Source: Pseudomonas sp. SLFW (lineage in GTDB: Bacteria; Pseudomonadota; Gammaproteobacteria; Pseudomonadales; Pseudomonadaceae). Taken from it: a DNA stretch of 64,000 nucleotides. The stretch covers positions 1 to 64,000 of the forward strand of contig NZ_JAAAKW010000015.1 in assembly GCF_009905615.1 (NCBI RefSeq), read 5' to 3'. Under the pieces are notes generated by a model. That model had not been told where the DNA came from. It made no database searches and saw only the letters and a program-made list of their open reading frames with translations. This document shows positions 34,218 to 42,414 of the stretch, piece by piece (positions within the stretch are counted from its first letter, which is position 1; each line of letters starts with the position of its first letter). The position numbers and the translations under genes were made by a program.

Positions 34218-35603
34218 ATGGCAACCGCATCCGCTCGCCTGCCCGAATCCTCGGGCGCCGAACAAGCCAGATTCGAAGATCGCACTTACCGCAAAGTCAT
34301 TCTGCGCATCCTTCCCGTCCTGCTGCTGTGCTACATGGCGGCGTACCTCGATCGTGTGAACATCGGCTTCGCCAAGCTGGACATGCTCAACGACCTGCAA
34401 TTCAGCAACACGATCTATGCATTGGGCGCGAGCATCTTCTTCTGGGGCTATTTCATCTTCGAAGTGCCGAGCAACCTCTTGCTGCATCGCTTCGGCGCAC
34501 GGTTCTGGATCGCTCGGATCATGCTCAGTTGGGCCATCGTTTCAATGGCCGTTGCCTTCACGGTGCCATTGGCGAAGTTTTTCCACATCGAGTCGGAAAC
34601 CATGTTCTACGTGCTGCGTTTTCTGCTCGGCATATGTGAGGCAGGTTTCTTTCCCGGCGTCATCCTTTACCTCAACTATTGGTTTCCGACCCGTCGTCAA
34701 AGCCGAGTAATGTCCGGCTTCCTGATGGCCATGCCGATCAGTCTGACACTGGGCGGGGTGATTTCCGGCTGGCTGATGACTCGCATGCAAGGTGTGCAGG
34801 GTATGGCGGGCTGGCAATGGCTGTTGATCATCGAAGGCATTCCGTCGGTGATCATGGCCTTTGTAGTGCTGGCTTTCATGGCCAACAACATCGACGCCGC
34901 CAAATGGCTGTCCCCGCAAGAGAAGGCAATGCTCAAGGCCAACCTGCAGACCGATAGCACAGGTAAAGCGTCGAGCTTGCGCGAAGTGTTTTTCAACGGT
35001 CGGGTCTGGTTGCTGGTGCTGATTCTGCTGACCTTCAACACAGGTTTCTATGGCCTGGCGTTCTGGATGCCATCGATCATCAAGAGCGCTGGCATCTCCA
35101 ACCCACTGGACATCGGCCTGCTGACGGCCATTCCCTACGGCATCGCCGTGATTGCCATGACCCTCAATGCGCGTCATTCCAACAAGACCGGTGAGCGTCG
35201 GCTGCACGCGGCGATTCCCGCGATCATCGGTGGCATCGGGCTGATCCTCAGCGCGTATTTTGCCAACAACGTCGTGCTGTCGATTGTCTTCCTCAGTGTG
35301 TCGGCGTCCGGCGTGCTGAGCCTGATGCCGATCTACTGGACCCTGCCCGGTACGGTGCTGTCAGGTGTCGCGGCCGCTGCGGGCATTGGCATGATCAACG
35401 CCATTGGCAATCTCTCGGGCTTCACCGGTTCGATGATTACGGCCGTTGCCGAGAACCTGACAGGCAACATCAACAACGGCACCTACGTGCTGGGGGCCTG
35501 CCTGTTCGTCAGCGCGGGCCTGATCCTGTCGATTCCCAAAGCCATGCTGGGCAACCACAAAACCGAGGCAGCGCAGCCTGTCGGTGAACTCTCCAACGCC
35601 TGA
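34218..35603 (+). CDS. MFS transporter, anion:cation symporter (ACS) type
   Basis: Inner-membrane transporter of 461 residues with about 12 membrane segments. The MAAYLDRVNIGFAK motif after the first helix is typical of ACS-family importers of sugar acids and carboxylates (DgoT, GudP, tartrate and phthalate transporters). ATG 34218 has GGAGG 7 nt upstream. It follows operator 2 and likely imports the aldonic acid used by the dehydratase and FAH enzymes. A hairpin follows at 35779. Confidence 0.88.
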   Translation: MATASARLPESSGAEQARFEDRTYRKVILRILPVLLLCYMAAYLDRVNIGFAKLDMLNDLQFSNTIYALGASIFFWGYFIFEVPSNLLLHRFGARFWIARIMLSWAIVSMAVAFTVPLAKFFHIESETMFYVLRFLLGICEAGFFPGVILYLNYWFPTRRQSRVMSGFLMAMPISLTLGGVISGWLMTRMQGVQGMAGWQWLLIIEGIPSVIMAFVVLAFMANNIDAAKWLSPQEKAMLKANLQTDSTGKASSLREVFFNGRVWLLVLILLTFNTGFYGLAFWMPSIIKSAGISNPLDIGLLTAIPYGIAVIAMTLNARHSNKTGERRLHAAIPAIIGGIGLILSAYFANNVVLSIVFLSVSASGVLSLMPIYWTLPGTVLSGVAAAAGIGMINAIGNLSGFTGSMITAVAENLTGNINNGTYVLGACLFVSAGLILSIPKAMLGNHKTEAAQPVGELSNA

Positions 35604-35638
35604 CATCAACCTTGAACTTTTCTGACGCCTCTCTTTCT

Positions 35639-35724
35639 GTGGGAGCGAATTCATTCGCGAGAGGGGGCGTTCGGACGATGCATCCCTGTCGCCTGGCCAT
35701 CTCTCGCGAGTGAATTCGCTCCCA
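35639..35724. repeat. Inverted REP pair, family B
   Basis: GTGGGAGCGAATTCATTCGC at 35639; the inverted copy GAGTGAATTCGCTCCCA ends at 35724 with two changes. Confidence 0.88.
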
Positions 35725-35778
35725 AAGGGGCATAGGGTTCGGCCCGAAATCTGTGATGCGCCACTGCTCACCTCATCC

Positions 35779-35807
35779 GCCTGCCATCGCCATCCGCGAT
35801 GGCAGGC
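35779..35807. terminator. Perfect 12-bp hairpin upstream of the maleate isomerase gene
   Basis: GCCTGCCATCGC and GCGATGGCAGGC form a perfect stem with a 5-nt loop. No T-tract follows, so it may be a weak terminator, an mRNA-stabilising hairpin or a regulator site for the isomerase gene at 35895. Confidence 0.45.
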
Positions 35808-35894
35808 TCGTCAATGCCTGATGTACGCCTCTGTCACGCACTCCTAACATCGGTCGCCTACCCGGTCGTTGCCGGCGAACTGAAAGGAGAACCC

Positions 35895-36647
35895 ATGAAA
35901 AACTTTCGAATCGGCCAAATCGTTCCCAGCTCCAACACCACCATGGAAACCGAAATTCCGGCGATGCTGACCTCCCGTTACGGTCTGTTTCCGGAAGAGC
36001 ATTTCACCTTCCACTCTTCGCGCATGCGCATGATGCACGTCAGCCCTGAAGAGCTGAAAAAGATGGACATCGACAGCGACCGTTGCGCGCTGGAGCTGAG
36101 CGATGCGCGGGTGGACGTCATGGCTTATGCCTGTCTGGTGGCGATCATGTGCCAGGGCGCGGGCTATCACAAAGTCTCGCAGGAGCGTCTGGGCAAAACC
36201 GTTGTCGGCAACAAGTCCAACGCCCCGGTGCTCAGCTCGGCGGGCGCGTTAATCGACAGCCTCAACCTGCTCAATTACAAGAAAATCTCGATCATCACCC
36301 CGTACATGAAGCCCCTGACCCAACAGGTCATCGACTACATCGAAGCGGCGGGCATTGAAGTGGTCGATTCCATCAGCCTGGAAGTGTCCGACAACCTCGA
36401 AGTCGGTCGTCTGGACCCGATGAACCTGGTGGCCCACGCCGACAAGCTCAACATCGGACAAGCCGATGGCGTCGTTCTGTCATGCTGCGTACAAATGCCG
36501 TCGCTGCCTGCGATTCAGGTCGTACAGGATCGTCTCGACAAGCCGGTGCTGTCGGCGTCCGTCGCCACGGTCTACCAGATTCTGAAAAGCCTCGGCCTCA
36601 AGGCCCAAGTGCCGAACGCCGGCCATCTGCTGTCGGGCCAGTTCTGA
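35895..36647 (+). CDS. Maleate cis-trans isomerase (Asp/Glu racemase superfamily)
   Basis: Protein of 250 residues. The two catalytic cysteines of the maleate isomerase/arylmalonate decarboxylase superfamily are visible in YACLVAIM (about residue 79) and SCCVQMPS (about residue 198), as is QIVPSSNTTMETE at the N-terminus. It should convert maleate to fumarate. GGAGAACCC precedes ATG 35895. In nicotinate or hydroxypyridine pathways this gene is the last step, but none of those genes is here; its only neighbour is a LysR regulator 57 bp downstream. Confidence 0.87.
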   Translation: MKNFRIGQIVPSSNTTMETEIPAMLTSRYGLFPEEHFTFHSSRMRMMHVSPEELKKMDIDSDRCALELSDARVDVMAYACLVAIMCQGAGYHKVSQERLGKTVVGNKSNAPVLSSAGALIDSLNLLNYKKISIITPYMKPLTQQVIDYIEAAGIEVVDSISLEVSDNLEVGRLDPMNLVAHADKLNIGQADGVVLSCCVQMPSLPAIQVVQDRLDKPVLSASVATVYQILKSLGLKAQVPNAGHLLSGQF

Positions 36648-36703
36648 CCCACGACATGACGAGGTACTATGGCGGCCACGCAGGCCAACGCCCGGTACCT
36701 CTC

Positions 36704-37600
36704 ATGAAGCTCGACCCCGTTTCGCTGCGCCTTTTCGTCAGTGTCGTCGAAGAAGGCACCATCGCGGCCGCCGCCCAGCGTGAACACATCGCTGCGGCTG
36801 CGGTGAGCAAGCGACTCAGCGAACTGGAAGAACTGCTCGACTCCAAACTGCTCAACCGCACCAACAAAGGCATCACCCCCACGGACGCGGGGCTGTCGCT
36901 TCTGTTCATGGCCCGCAGCGCGCTGAACAACCTCAACGAAATCGTCGTGCAAATGCGCGACTACTCCCACGGGCGGCGCGGCTCGGTCAGCGTTTTGGCC
37001 AACATCTCGGCCATCACCCAATTCATGCCCGGCCTGATCAAATCCTTCATGGCCAACTACCCGCTGATCAACATCAGCCTTGAAGAACAGCAAAGCCTGG
37101 CCATCACCAAGGCAGTCGCCGAAAACCGCGCCGATATCGGCATCTTCACCCGGCTGCCACACGGCGCCGACATCGAAGTCTTTCCGTTTCGCACTGACCG
37201 CCTGGTCCTGCTCGTGCCCAACGACCACCCTTTGGCCGAGCTCGAAACCGTCAGCTTCAACGACACCCTCGACCACCCTTACGTCACTCTGCGCAGCGGC
37301 ACCCACCTCAACTTCCAACTGATCAAAGCTGCCAATGATCTCGGCCGCTCCCTGAAAATTCGCATGGAAGTCTCCAGCTACGACGCGCTCTGCCTGATGG
37401 TTCAGGCGGGCGTCGGCATCGGCATCATGCCCGAGGGCAGTGTCGGGATTTACAAACTCGATGGTGCAAAGGCGGTGCGTCTGGATGAAGCGTGGGCGAG
37501 TCGTGAATTGAGCGTTTGCGTGCGGTCGAGAGAAGGACTGTCGACAGCGGCGGGGCTATTTCTTGAGCACATCCTAAAAGCCGAACCGCAGGCGGATTGA
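36704..37600 (+). CDS. LysR-type regulator next to the maleate isomerase gene
   Basis: LTTR of 298 residues: HTH at about 1-60 (VSLRLFVSVVEEGTIAAAAQREHIAAAAVSKRLSELE in broad form), effector-binding domain from about 90. It resembles the group that controls organic-acid catabolism. ATG 36704 begins just before the HTH; ATG 36656 would add 16 residues and cannot be excluded. Same strand and close to the isomerase gene, so probably an autoregulated unit sensing a dicarboxylate. Confidence 0.88.
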   Translation: MKLDPVSLRLFVSVVEEGTIAAAAQREHIAAAAVSKRLSELEELLDSKLLNRTNKGITPTDAGLSLLFMARSALNNLNEIVVQMRDYSHGRRGSVSVLANISAITQFMPGLIKSFMANYPLINISLEEQQSLAITKAVAENRADIGIFTRLPHGADIEVFPFRTDRLVLLVPNDHPLAELETVSFNDTLDHPYVTLRSGTHLNFQLIKAANDLGRSLKIRMEVSSYDALCLMVQAGVGIGIMPEGSVGIYKLDGAKAVRLDEAWASRELSVCVRSREGLSTAAGLFLEHILKAEPQAD

Positions 37601-37765
37601 TGCTCCTGGGCTACAAAAAACCGTCTTCGCATCGAGCTTGATGCTCGCGGGCTACAGTCTCAGCTTTTCCGGTTTGCGTTCGGATCACGCCTCTGTCTTG
37701 AATTGTTGTGTCTCATGAGCTACAAAAATAGGCATTACCTACGTTTTTGGTGCTTGAGGGCTACA
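37601..37765 (+). promoter_or_regulatory. Array of TGCTxxxxGGGCTACA-like motifs upstream of hipB
   Basis: Three 15-mers occur at 37601 (TGCTCCTGGGCTACA), 37642 (TGCTCGCGGGCTACA) and 37751 (TGCTTGAGGGCTACA), and a degenerate copy ends in GAGCTACA at 37724. Spacings are 41, 67 and 42 bp. An imperfect inverted repeat CAAAAATAGG / CCTACGTTTTTG spans 37723-37749. The last copy includes the hipB ribosome-binding site. Candidate HipB operator region or a decayed repeat family. Confidence 0.5.
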
Positions 37766-37767
37766 AC

Positions 37768-38031
37768 GTGTCCACTCTTTTCGATATCGCCGAGATGCTC
37801 AAGCACGCGCGCAGTGATGCTCAACTGAGCCAGGAAGCCATCGCCAACCGAGCGGGCGTGTCGCGCTCGACCGTGGCCCGCATGGAAACCCTGGCCAAAG
37901 GCGATATGAGCGTTTCAGCGTTAGTCCGCCTGCTCGAAGCAGCAGGGTATGACTTGAGACTGGTGAAGGCCGGTCATCAGCGGACGGTTGAAGACATCCT
38001 GGCGGAGCAGCGTTCAGGGGCGTTCGAATGA
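37768..38031 (+). CDS. HipB-like XRE-family antitoxin
   Basis: Small DNA-binding protein of 87 residues. A helix-turn-helix of the Cro/CI type spans about residues 15-65 (ARSDAQLSQEAIANRAGVS then RSTVARME), and a C-terminal tail ends VEDILAEQRSGAFE. GTG 37768 is preceded by GAGGG 8 nt away; TTG 37747 would add seven residues. Its stop overlaps the hipA ATG (ATGA). In this family it binds and silences the kinase and represses its own promoter. Confidence 0.85.
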   Translation: MSTLFDIAEMLKHARSDAQLSQEAIANRAGVSRSTVARMETLAKGDMSVSALVRLLEAAGYDLRLVKAGHQRTVEDILAEQRSGAFE

Positions 38032-39371
38032 TGCGACTGGATGTGCATGTCGGCGCCAGTAAGGTCGCCCAGCTTTATCGCGAGCGCGACGAGTATGTTC
38101 TCCACTACCTGCCGGGCACCTCCGTTGCAGATTTTGTGAGCCTTGCCCTGCCGGTTCGCGAGGCGCCGTGGCGCTGGCCGCGTGATCTGTTTCCATTCTT
38201 CCGGCAAAACCTGCCTGAAGGGTATTTGCTCGGCGTCATTCGGGAAGAATTTGGACCGCTTCTGGATGGCACCGATCTGTCCTTACTCGCTGTCATTGGC
38301 GGTGCGGGCATCGGGCGCGTCACGGTGACCCCGGAAGGCGTAGCGCCTGGCGTGGAAATGGCCCCACTGGAAATCGAACAGCTGTTGAAAGCGGAGAACA
38401 CGACCGAGCATTTCGCAGGGCTGGTGCGACGCTATGCCCGTGCAGCGGTCTCTGGCGTGGTCCCTAAATTCATCGCCCATGACGTCGAGCCGACTGACGT
38501 CCCGCTCGGAAAACCGACGATTCGTACAGGCTTTCACATCATCAAGGGCTCGGACGAGACAACGCCCTATCTGGGTCTCAACGAGTTCTACACGATGGAA
38601 GTGCTTGCGCGGCTACAGGTCGTGCCGGTCGCCACGTGCCGAATGTCCGAAGATGGTCGCGTGTTGGTCGTGGACCGTTTCGATGTCGACCAGCAAGGGC
38701 GTCCGCTTTACGGTGTGGAAGATGCCTGCGGCCTTCTTGGCCTGCCGCCCCATGAAAAATACGCAACCACGACCGAGCGGGTGTGGAACGCCACTCGACC
38801 TTATATCCCCAGCGAACGAATGCGGGATGCGCGGGAGCATTTTGGTTGGCAGATCCTGACCAATTACGTCGTTCGCAATGCTGATTGCCACGCTAAAAAC
38901 ATCGCGCTTTATTACACCTCTCGGGACGACGTGACCTACACGCCAATCTATGACCTCGTCACCACTCAGGCCTATCCCCGTTTCGCGACCAATCCGCCAG
39001 GGCTGCCTGTGGGCGGGCGTCAGACCTGGACACCGGGGCGGACGCTGGAGGTTTTTTTCAACAGTGTTCTGGGCATCCCACCTAGGCAATATGCGGCGAT
39101 GGTCGAGCAGCTTTGCGAGTCTGCTGTTGAGGTGGGTGAAGAGCTGATCCAGGCGTCGAAAAATGAACCTGCCTGGCGGGACGTCGCCAAGCACATGGTT
39201 CATGCGTGGAGCGAAGGTATGGAAACATTGCGTAGCGCGAAATCTGCACCGCATCTGCGAGGGCTGGATGCCGCAATCAGCGAGGCGGGATTTTCAGGGC
39301 CGCGCGCCGCAGAGAGTGGTCGCGTTCAGATCGGGCGTTCGGAATTGCTGGCACCCCGGCGACCCAAATAG
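38028..39371 (+). CDS. HipA-like serine/threonine kinase toxin
   Basis: HipA-family protein of 447 residues. The kinase residues are visible: D286-x-H288-x-K290-N291 (catalytic loop, DCHAKN) and D309 in YDLVTT (metal-binding). The N-terminal subdomain (about 1-110) includes RQNLPEGYLL. HipA enzymes phosphorylate glutamyl-tRNA synthetase or related targets and slow growth. The length is near the E. coli protein (440). Coupled to hipB by a 4-bp overlap; the unit ends at a terminator at 39399. The catalytic residues are intact, so it may be active. Confidence 0.88.
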   Translation: MMRLDVHVGASKVAQLYRERDEYVLHYLPGTSVADFVSLALPVREAPWRWPRDLFPFFRQNLPEGYLLGVIREEFGPLLDGTDLSLLAVIGGAGIGRVTVTPEGVAPGVEMAPLEIEQLLKAENTTEHFAGLVRRYARAAVSGVVPKFIAHDVEPTDVPLGKPTIRTGFHIIKGSDETTPYLGLNEFYTMEVLARLQVVPVATCRMSEDGRVLVVDRFDVDQQGRPLYGVEDACGLLGLPPHEKYATTTERVWNATRPYIPSERMRDAREHFGWQILTNYVVRNADCHAKNIALYYTSRDDVTYTPIYDLVTTQAYPRFATNPPGLPVGGRQTWTPGRTLEVFFNSVLGIPPRQYAAMVEQLCESAVEVGEELIQASKNEPAWRDVAKHMVHAWSEGMETLRSAKSAPHLRGLDAAISEAGFSGPRAAESGRVQIGRSELLAPRRPK

Positions 39372-39398
39372 CTTGCACGAGCACCATGTAAAGAATGA

Positions 39399-39424
39399 AT
39401 AAGGGGCCCATACGAACCCCTTAT
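39399..39424. terminator. Hairpin terminator shared by hipA and the iron alcohol dehydrogenase gene
   Basis: Perfect 8-bp stem ATAAGGGG/CCCCTTAT with a 10-nt loop between the convergent genes ending at 39371 and 39440. T-tracts are short, so efficiency is uncertain. Confidence 0.55.
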
Positions 39425-39439
39425 CAGTGCATCGGCTGC

Positions 39440-40588
39440 TTACATCGCCGTGCGGAAGATCTCTTCGATCTGGTCCTGGTTCGCCGGGCGTGGGTTGGTG
39501 AAGCCACAGGCATCCTTCATGGCGTTGGCCGCCAGAGTAGGGATGTCGTCGGCCTTGGCGCCCAGTTCGCCCAGACCACCCGGAATGCCGATGTCGCCCG
39601 ACAGTTTGCGGATCGCCGCGATGGCCGCGGCGGCACCGGCTTCGTTGTCCAGACGCTGCGTGTCAACGCCCATGGCCGTGGCCACATCTTTCAGGCGCGC
39701 CGGGCAGACGCTGGCGTTGAAGCTTTCCACGTGCGGCAGCAGCACCGCGTTGCACACGCCGTGGGGCAGGTCGTAGAAGCCGCCCAACTGGTGCGCCATC
39801 GCGTGCACATAACCCAGCGACGCGTTATTGAACGCCATCCCCGCGAGGAACTGCGCGTACGCCATGTTTTCCCGTGCGGGCATGTCGCTGCCGTTGGCGA
39901 CGGCGGTGCGCAGGTTGGCAGAAATCAGCTCGACGGCTTTCAGCGCGCAGGCGTCGGTGATCGGCGTTGCCGCCGTCGAGACGTAGGCTTCGATCGCGTG
40001 AGTCAGTGCGTCCATGCCCGTCGCGGCGGTCAGGCCTTTCGGCATCGCGGCCATCAGCGACGGGTCGTTCACGGACAGAAGGGGTGTGACGTTGCGGTCA
40101 ACGATGGCCATTTTCACGTGGCGGGTTTCGTCGGTGATGATGCAGAAACGGGTCATCTCACTGGCCGTACCGGCCGTTGTATTGATCGCGATCAAGGGCA
40201 TCTGGGGCTTGGCAGATTGATCGACGCCTTCGTAATCGCTGATTTCCCCGCCGTTGGCCGCGACCAGCGCGATGCCTTTGGCGCAGTCATGGGGCGAGCC
40301 GCCACCGAGAGAAATGATGAAGTCCGCGCCGCAGAGCTTCAGTTGCTCCAGGCCTTTCTCCACGTTGCTGACCGTCGGGTTGGGCTTGGCGCCGTCGAAG
40401 ATCGTGGCATTGATATCCTGCTGTTGCAGCAGCCCGGCCACCTTCGCCGCGACCCCTGTCTTGGCCAGCCCGGCGTCGGTCACGATCAATGCGTGACGAA
40501 ACCCATACTTGCGGATCGCGTCTGTCGCCTCGTCGAGACTGCCGATGCCCATCATGTTCACAGACGGAATGAAGAACGTGCTGCTCAT
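39440..40588 (-). CDS. Iron-containing alcohol dehydrogenase (group III)
   Basis: NAD-dependent alcohol dehydrogenase of 382 residues, close to YiaY/AdhB/ErcA-type enzymes. NAD motif GGGSPHDCAKG near residue 96; iron ligands in GMDALTHAIEAY (Asp, His) and MAHQLGGFYDLPHGVCN (two His). In Pseudomonas such genes are linked to ethanol oxidation and its sigma-54 or two-component regulation, and an ExaC-type aldehyde dehydrogenase lies 5.4 kb away. It is a single gene with a 212-bp upstream gap in which I see no sure promoter. Confidence 0.9.
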   Translation of the reverse strand: MSSTFFIPSVNMMGIGSLDEATDAIRKYGFRHALIVTDAGLAKTGVAAKVAGLLQQQDINATIFDGAKPNPTVSNVEKGLEQLKLCGADFIISLGGGSPHDCAKGIALVAANGGEISDYEGVDQSAKPQMPLIAINTTAGTASEMTRFCIITDETRHVKMAIVDRNVTPLLSVNDPSLMAAMPKGLTAATGMDALTHAIEAYVSTAATPITDACALKAVELISANLRTAVANGSDMPARENMAYAQFLAGMAFNNASLGYVHAMAHQLGGFYDLPHGVCNAVLLPHVESFNASVCPARLKDVATAMGVDTQRLDNEAGAAAAIAAIRKLSGDIGIPGGLGELGAKADDIPTLAANAMKDACGFTNPRPANQDQIEEIFRTAM

Positions 40589-40800
40589 TGATTAATCCTC
40601 TTCTTATGGTTATTTGGCCGGGAGGCCGGAGGTCCACTCATCAAGTGAGGGTCATCCTAGGAGCATGAAGAGGGGGGCTAAATGGTTCTTTAGGGGGCAG
40701 GAGTGGGGGTCTTTGGTCGTAGTGGCGGTTTGGGTAAGGCGCCGGGCAGGCAGGTGTTGTGACAGAAGGGAGCAGTCAGATACCGCCCCCGCCAGGCCAC

Positions 40801-41262
40801 TTACGCGCCAGCTCGCAACACTCTCACCGACTCCTCAGCATTCGCCTTCCTCGCCATCTCGGCAACTTCCTTGGCTACGATGGTCTTCCCGATCGGTGCG
40901 AGAGCGATGCCAGCCAGCTTCAGATGCTGAATTCCGAAGGGGATGCCGATGATGGTGATGAAGCACGCGAGAGCCGACATCACATGCCCCAATGCCAGCC
41001 ACAATCCACCGAGGACAAACCAGACGATGTTGCCCAGCAGGCCAAGGCCACCGGTGCCAATGTCGTCTTTCAGGTGCAGTTCTTTGCGGCTGATCGCTTC
41101 TTTGCCAAACGGGAAGAAGGAAAACTGGCCGATCACAAAGCAGGCTCTGCCCCATGGGATGCCGATGATGGTCACAAAGGCGAGGACGCCGATGATCCAC
41201 CAGGCCAGGCCCATGAAGAGACCACCGAGGATGAACCACAGAAAGTTGCCGATAGCGCGCAT
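40801..41262 (-). CDS. YccF domain-containing inner membrane protein
   Basis: Protein of 153 residues with two copies of the YccF (DUF307) membrane module, about residues 5-60 and 73-130. Each has LWFILGGL/VWFVLGGL followed by a TIIGIP(W/F)G turn. Function is unknown; E. coli YccF is a similar inner-membrane protein. It is a monocistronic unit on the minus strand. Confidence 0.88.
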   Translation of the reverse strand: MRAIGNFLWFILGGLFMGLAWWIIGVLAFVTIIGIPWGRACFVIGQFSFFPFGKEAISRKELHLKDDIGTGGLGLLGNIVWFVLGGLWLALGHVMSALACFITIIGIPFGIQHLKLAGIALAPIGKTIVAKEVAEMARKANAEESVRVLRAGA

Positions 41263-41379
41263 TGCTTACTCCTTGTTTGAGAACTCAGTCCATTGAGATA
41301 CAGCGGGGACGGAAGGCTAGCACGGTGCATGCATCTGGAAAAGATGCTGAAATGTGCAAAGTCTCAATAGGCGGGCATT

Positions 41380-41403
41380 AAAAAGCCGGCTTGTGGCCGG
41401 CTT
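41380..41403 (-). terminator. Intrinsic terminator, minus strand
   Basis: On the minus strand an 8-bp stem AAGCCGGC/GCCGGCTT with a 5-nt loop runs into five T. It closes the transcription unit of the CI-like repressor (stop 41638) and the small reading frame at 41421. Confidence 0.8.
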
Positions 41404-41420
41404 CTCGGTGACAGGTTTGG

Positions 41421-41609
41421 TTAGTTTTTGGCTATCCGCACCCATCCGCAAAAGTGCGCGCTGCGTGCAGGCGCTTGTAAGGTAGACGAGGCGTCGCACA
41501 GGGCGGCGTCTGGTCGATCACCCATTAGCGGGTAGCCGATGGGTGTTGAAACGAAGGCGTGCAGGATACTCACTCTTGCTCCGTCTGCCCAGTCCTGGTG
41601 CGCTGCCAT
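41421..41609 (-). CDS. Possible small protein (62 aa) between the repressor and a terminator
   Basis: An ATG at 41609 opens 62 codons ending 17 bp before a strong terminator. The product has GYPLMGDRPDAALCDASST and HFCGWVRIAKN. I recognise no domain, and the ribosome-binding site is weak. The 234 bp between the CI-like repressor stop and its terminator are otherwise unexplained, so either a small protein or a structured RNA 3' tail is possible. Low confidence. Confidence 0.3.
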   Translation of the reverse strand: MAAHQDWADGARVSILHAFVSTPIGYPLMGDRPDAALCDASSTLQAPARSAHFCGWVRIAKN

Positions 41610-41637
41610 GAGTCTTTCAGGCGCCGCTTTTTATCCG

Positions 41638-42363
41638 TCAGGGCAAGGTGGCGGGGTGGCGGCGGTTGTTGAGGGTGGACCACCAGAAGATCCAGCCGAG
41701 AATGTGGATGTGTTGGTCCTGTATCTGTTCGGCGCTGAAGATTTCATCGGGGTATTCGCTGGCGTTGTGGCTGCGCAGTCGCAGGCCACCGCCGGGAAGA
41801 CGATAGAGGTATTTCACCCTGAGCATGCCGTCGTGTTCGAGGGCGTAAATTTCGCCGTCGATGACGTTAATGCGGCCGCGGTCTACGCCGATGAGCGAGC
41901 CGTCCTGAATCTTGTCGGCCATGCTGTTGCCGACCATGGCGACGCAGATGGCGTTATGCAGTTGGACGTCCATGGCATCGAGAACGCGGCGCGCCAAGCG
42001 CACTTTGTGACCATGGATTTCGCCGATGCTGGTCTGGCCGGGGGGCTGAGTCACGAGTTCGCTGTAGAATGGCATGTCCAGTTCATCGCGAGCACCTGTG
42101 CGTTCGGGCCGTGTTTTAGTTGGGACGTTCAGTCCGATGTTGCTGCAGTCTTCTCCGGGGTGTTTTGGACCTTCGCCGCTGCGCAGCCAGCGAACGTTGA
42201 CGCTGAGCAGTTCGGCCACTTCTTCCATGCGCGCCATGGGGATGCCGCGTTTGAACCAGTTGTTCACGTGTTGCGGCGTTACCTTGCGGTTGGCGGCGAA
42301 GTCCGTTGCGGAGAGATGGCACTCCCGCAGAAGTACGCGTAGTCGATCACCTGATGTATTCAT
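41638..42363 (-). CDS. CI/LexA-like repressor with S24 peptidase domain (orphan)
   Basis: Protein of 241 residues: N-terminal helix-turn-helix (about 1-60, DFAANRKVTPQHVNNWFKRG) and a C-terminal S24 domain. Ser147 (GNSMADK) and Lys184 (LRVKY) form the catalytic dyad, 37 apart as in LexA. I see no Ala-Gly or Cys-Gly bond between the two domains, the usual self-cleavage site. It resembles PrtR/CI-type regulators of pyocins and prophages, but no phage genes are near. A TGAAC-N5-GTTCA dyad lies 37 bp upstream. Confidence 0.87.
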   Translation of the reverse strand: MNTSGDRLRVLLRECHLSATDFAANRKVTPQHVNNWFKRGIPMARMEEVAELLSVNVRWLRSGEGPKHPGEDCSNIGLNVPTKTRPERTGARDELDMPFYSELVTQPPGQTSIGEIHGHKVRLARRVLDAMDVQLHNAICVAMVGNSMADKIQDGSLIGVDRGRINVIDGEIYALEHDGMLRVKYLYRLPGGGLRLRSHNASEYPDEIFSAEQIQDQHIHILGWIFWWSTLNNRRHPATLP

Positions 42364-42399
42364 GGTGCAAAGTTTACGTGCGGTTCAAGTTTGTTTAAA

Positions 42400-42414
42400 T
42401 GAACGAAGTGTTCA
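42400..42414. promoter_or_regulatory. Candidate operator of the CI-like repressor
   Basis: Perfect dyad TGAAC-GAAGT-GTTCA, 37-51 bp upstream of the repressor ATG (minus strand). Another half site GTTCA is at 42383-42387. The spacing and position suit autoregulation. Confidence 0.45.
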
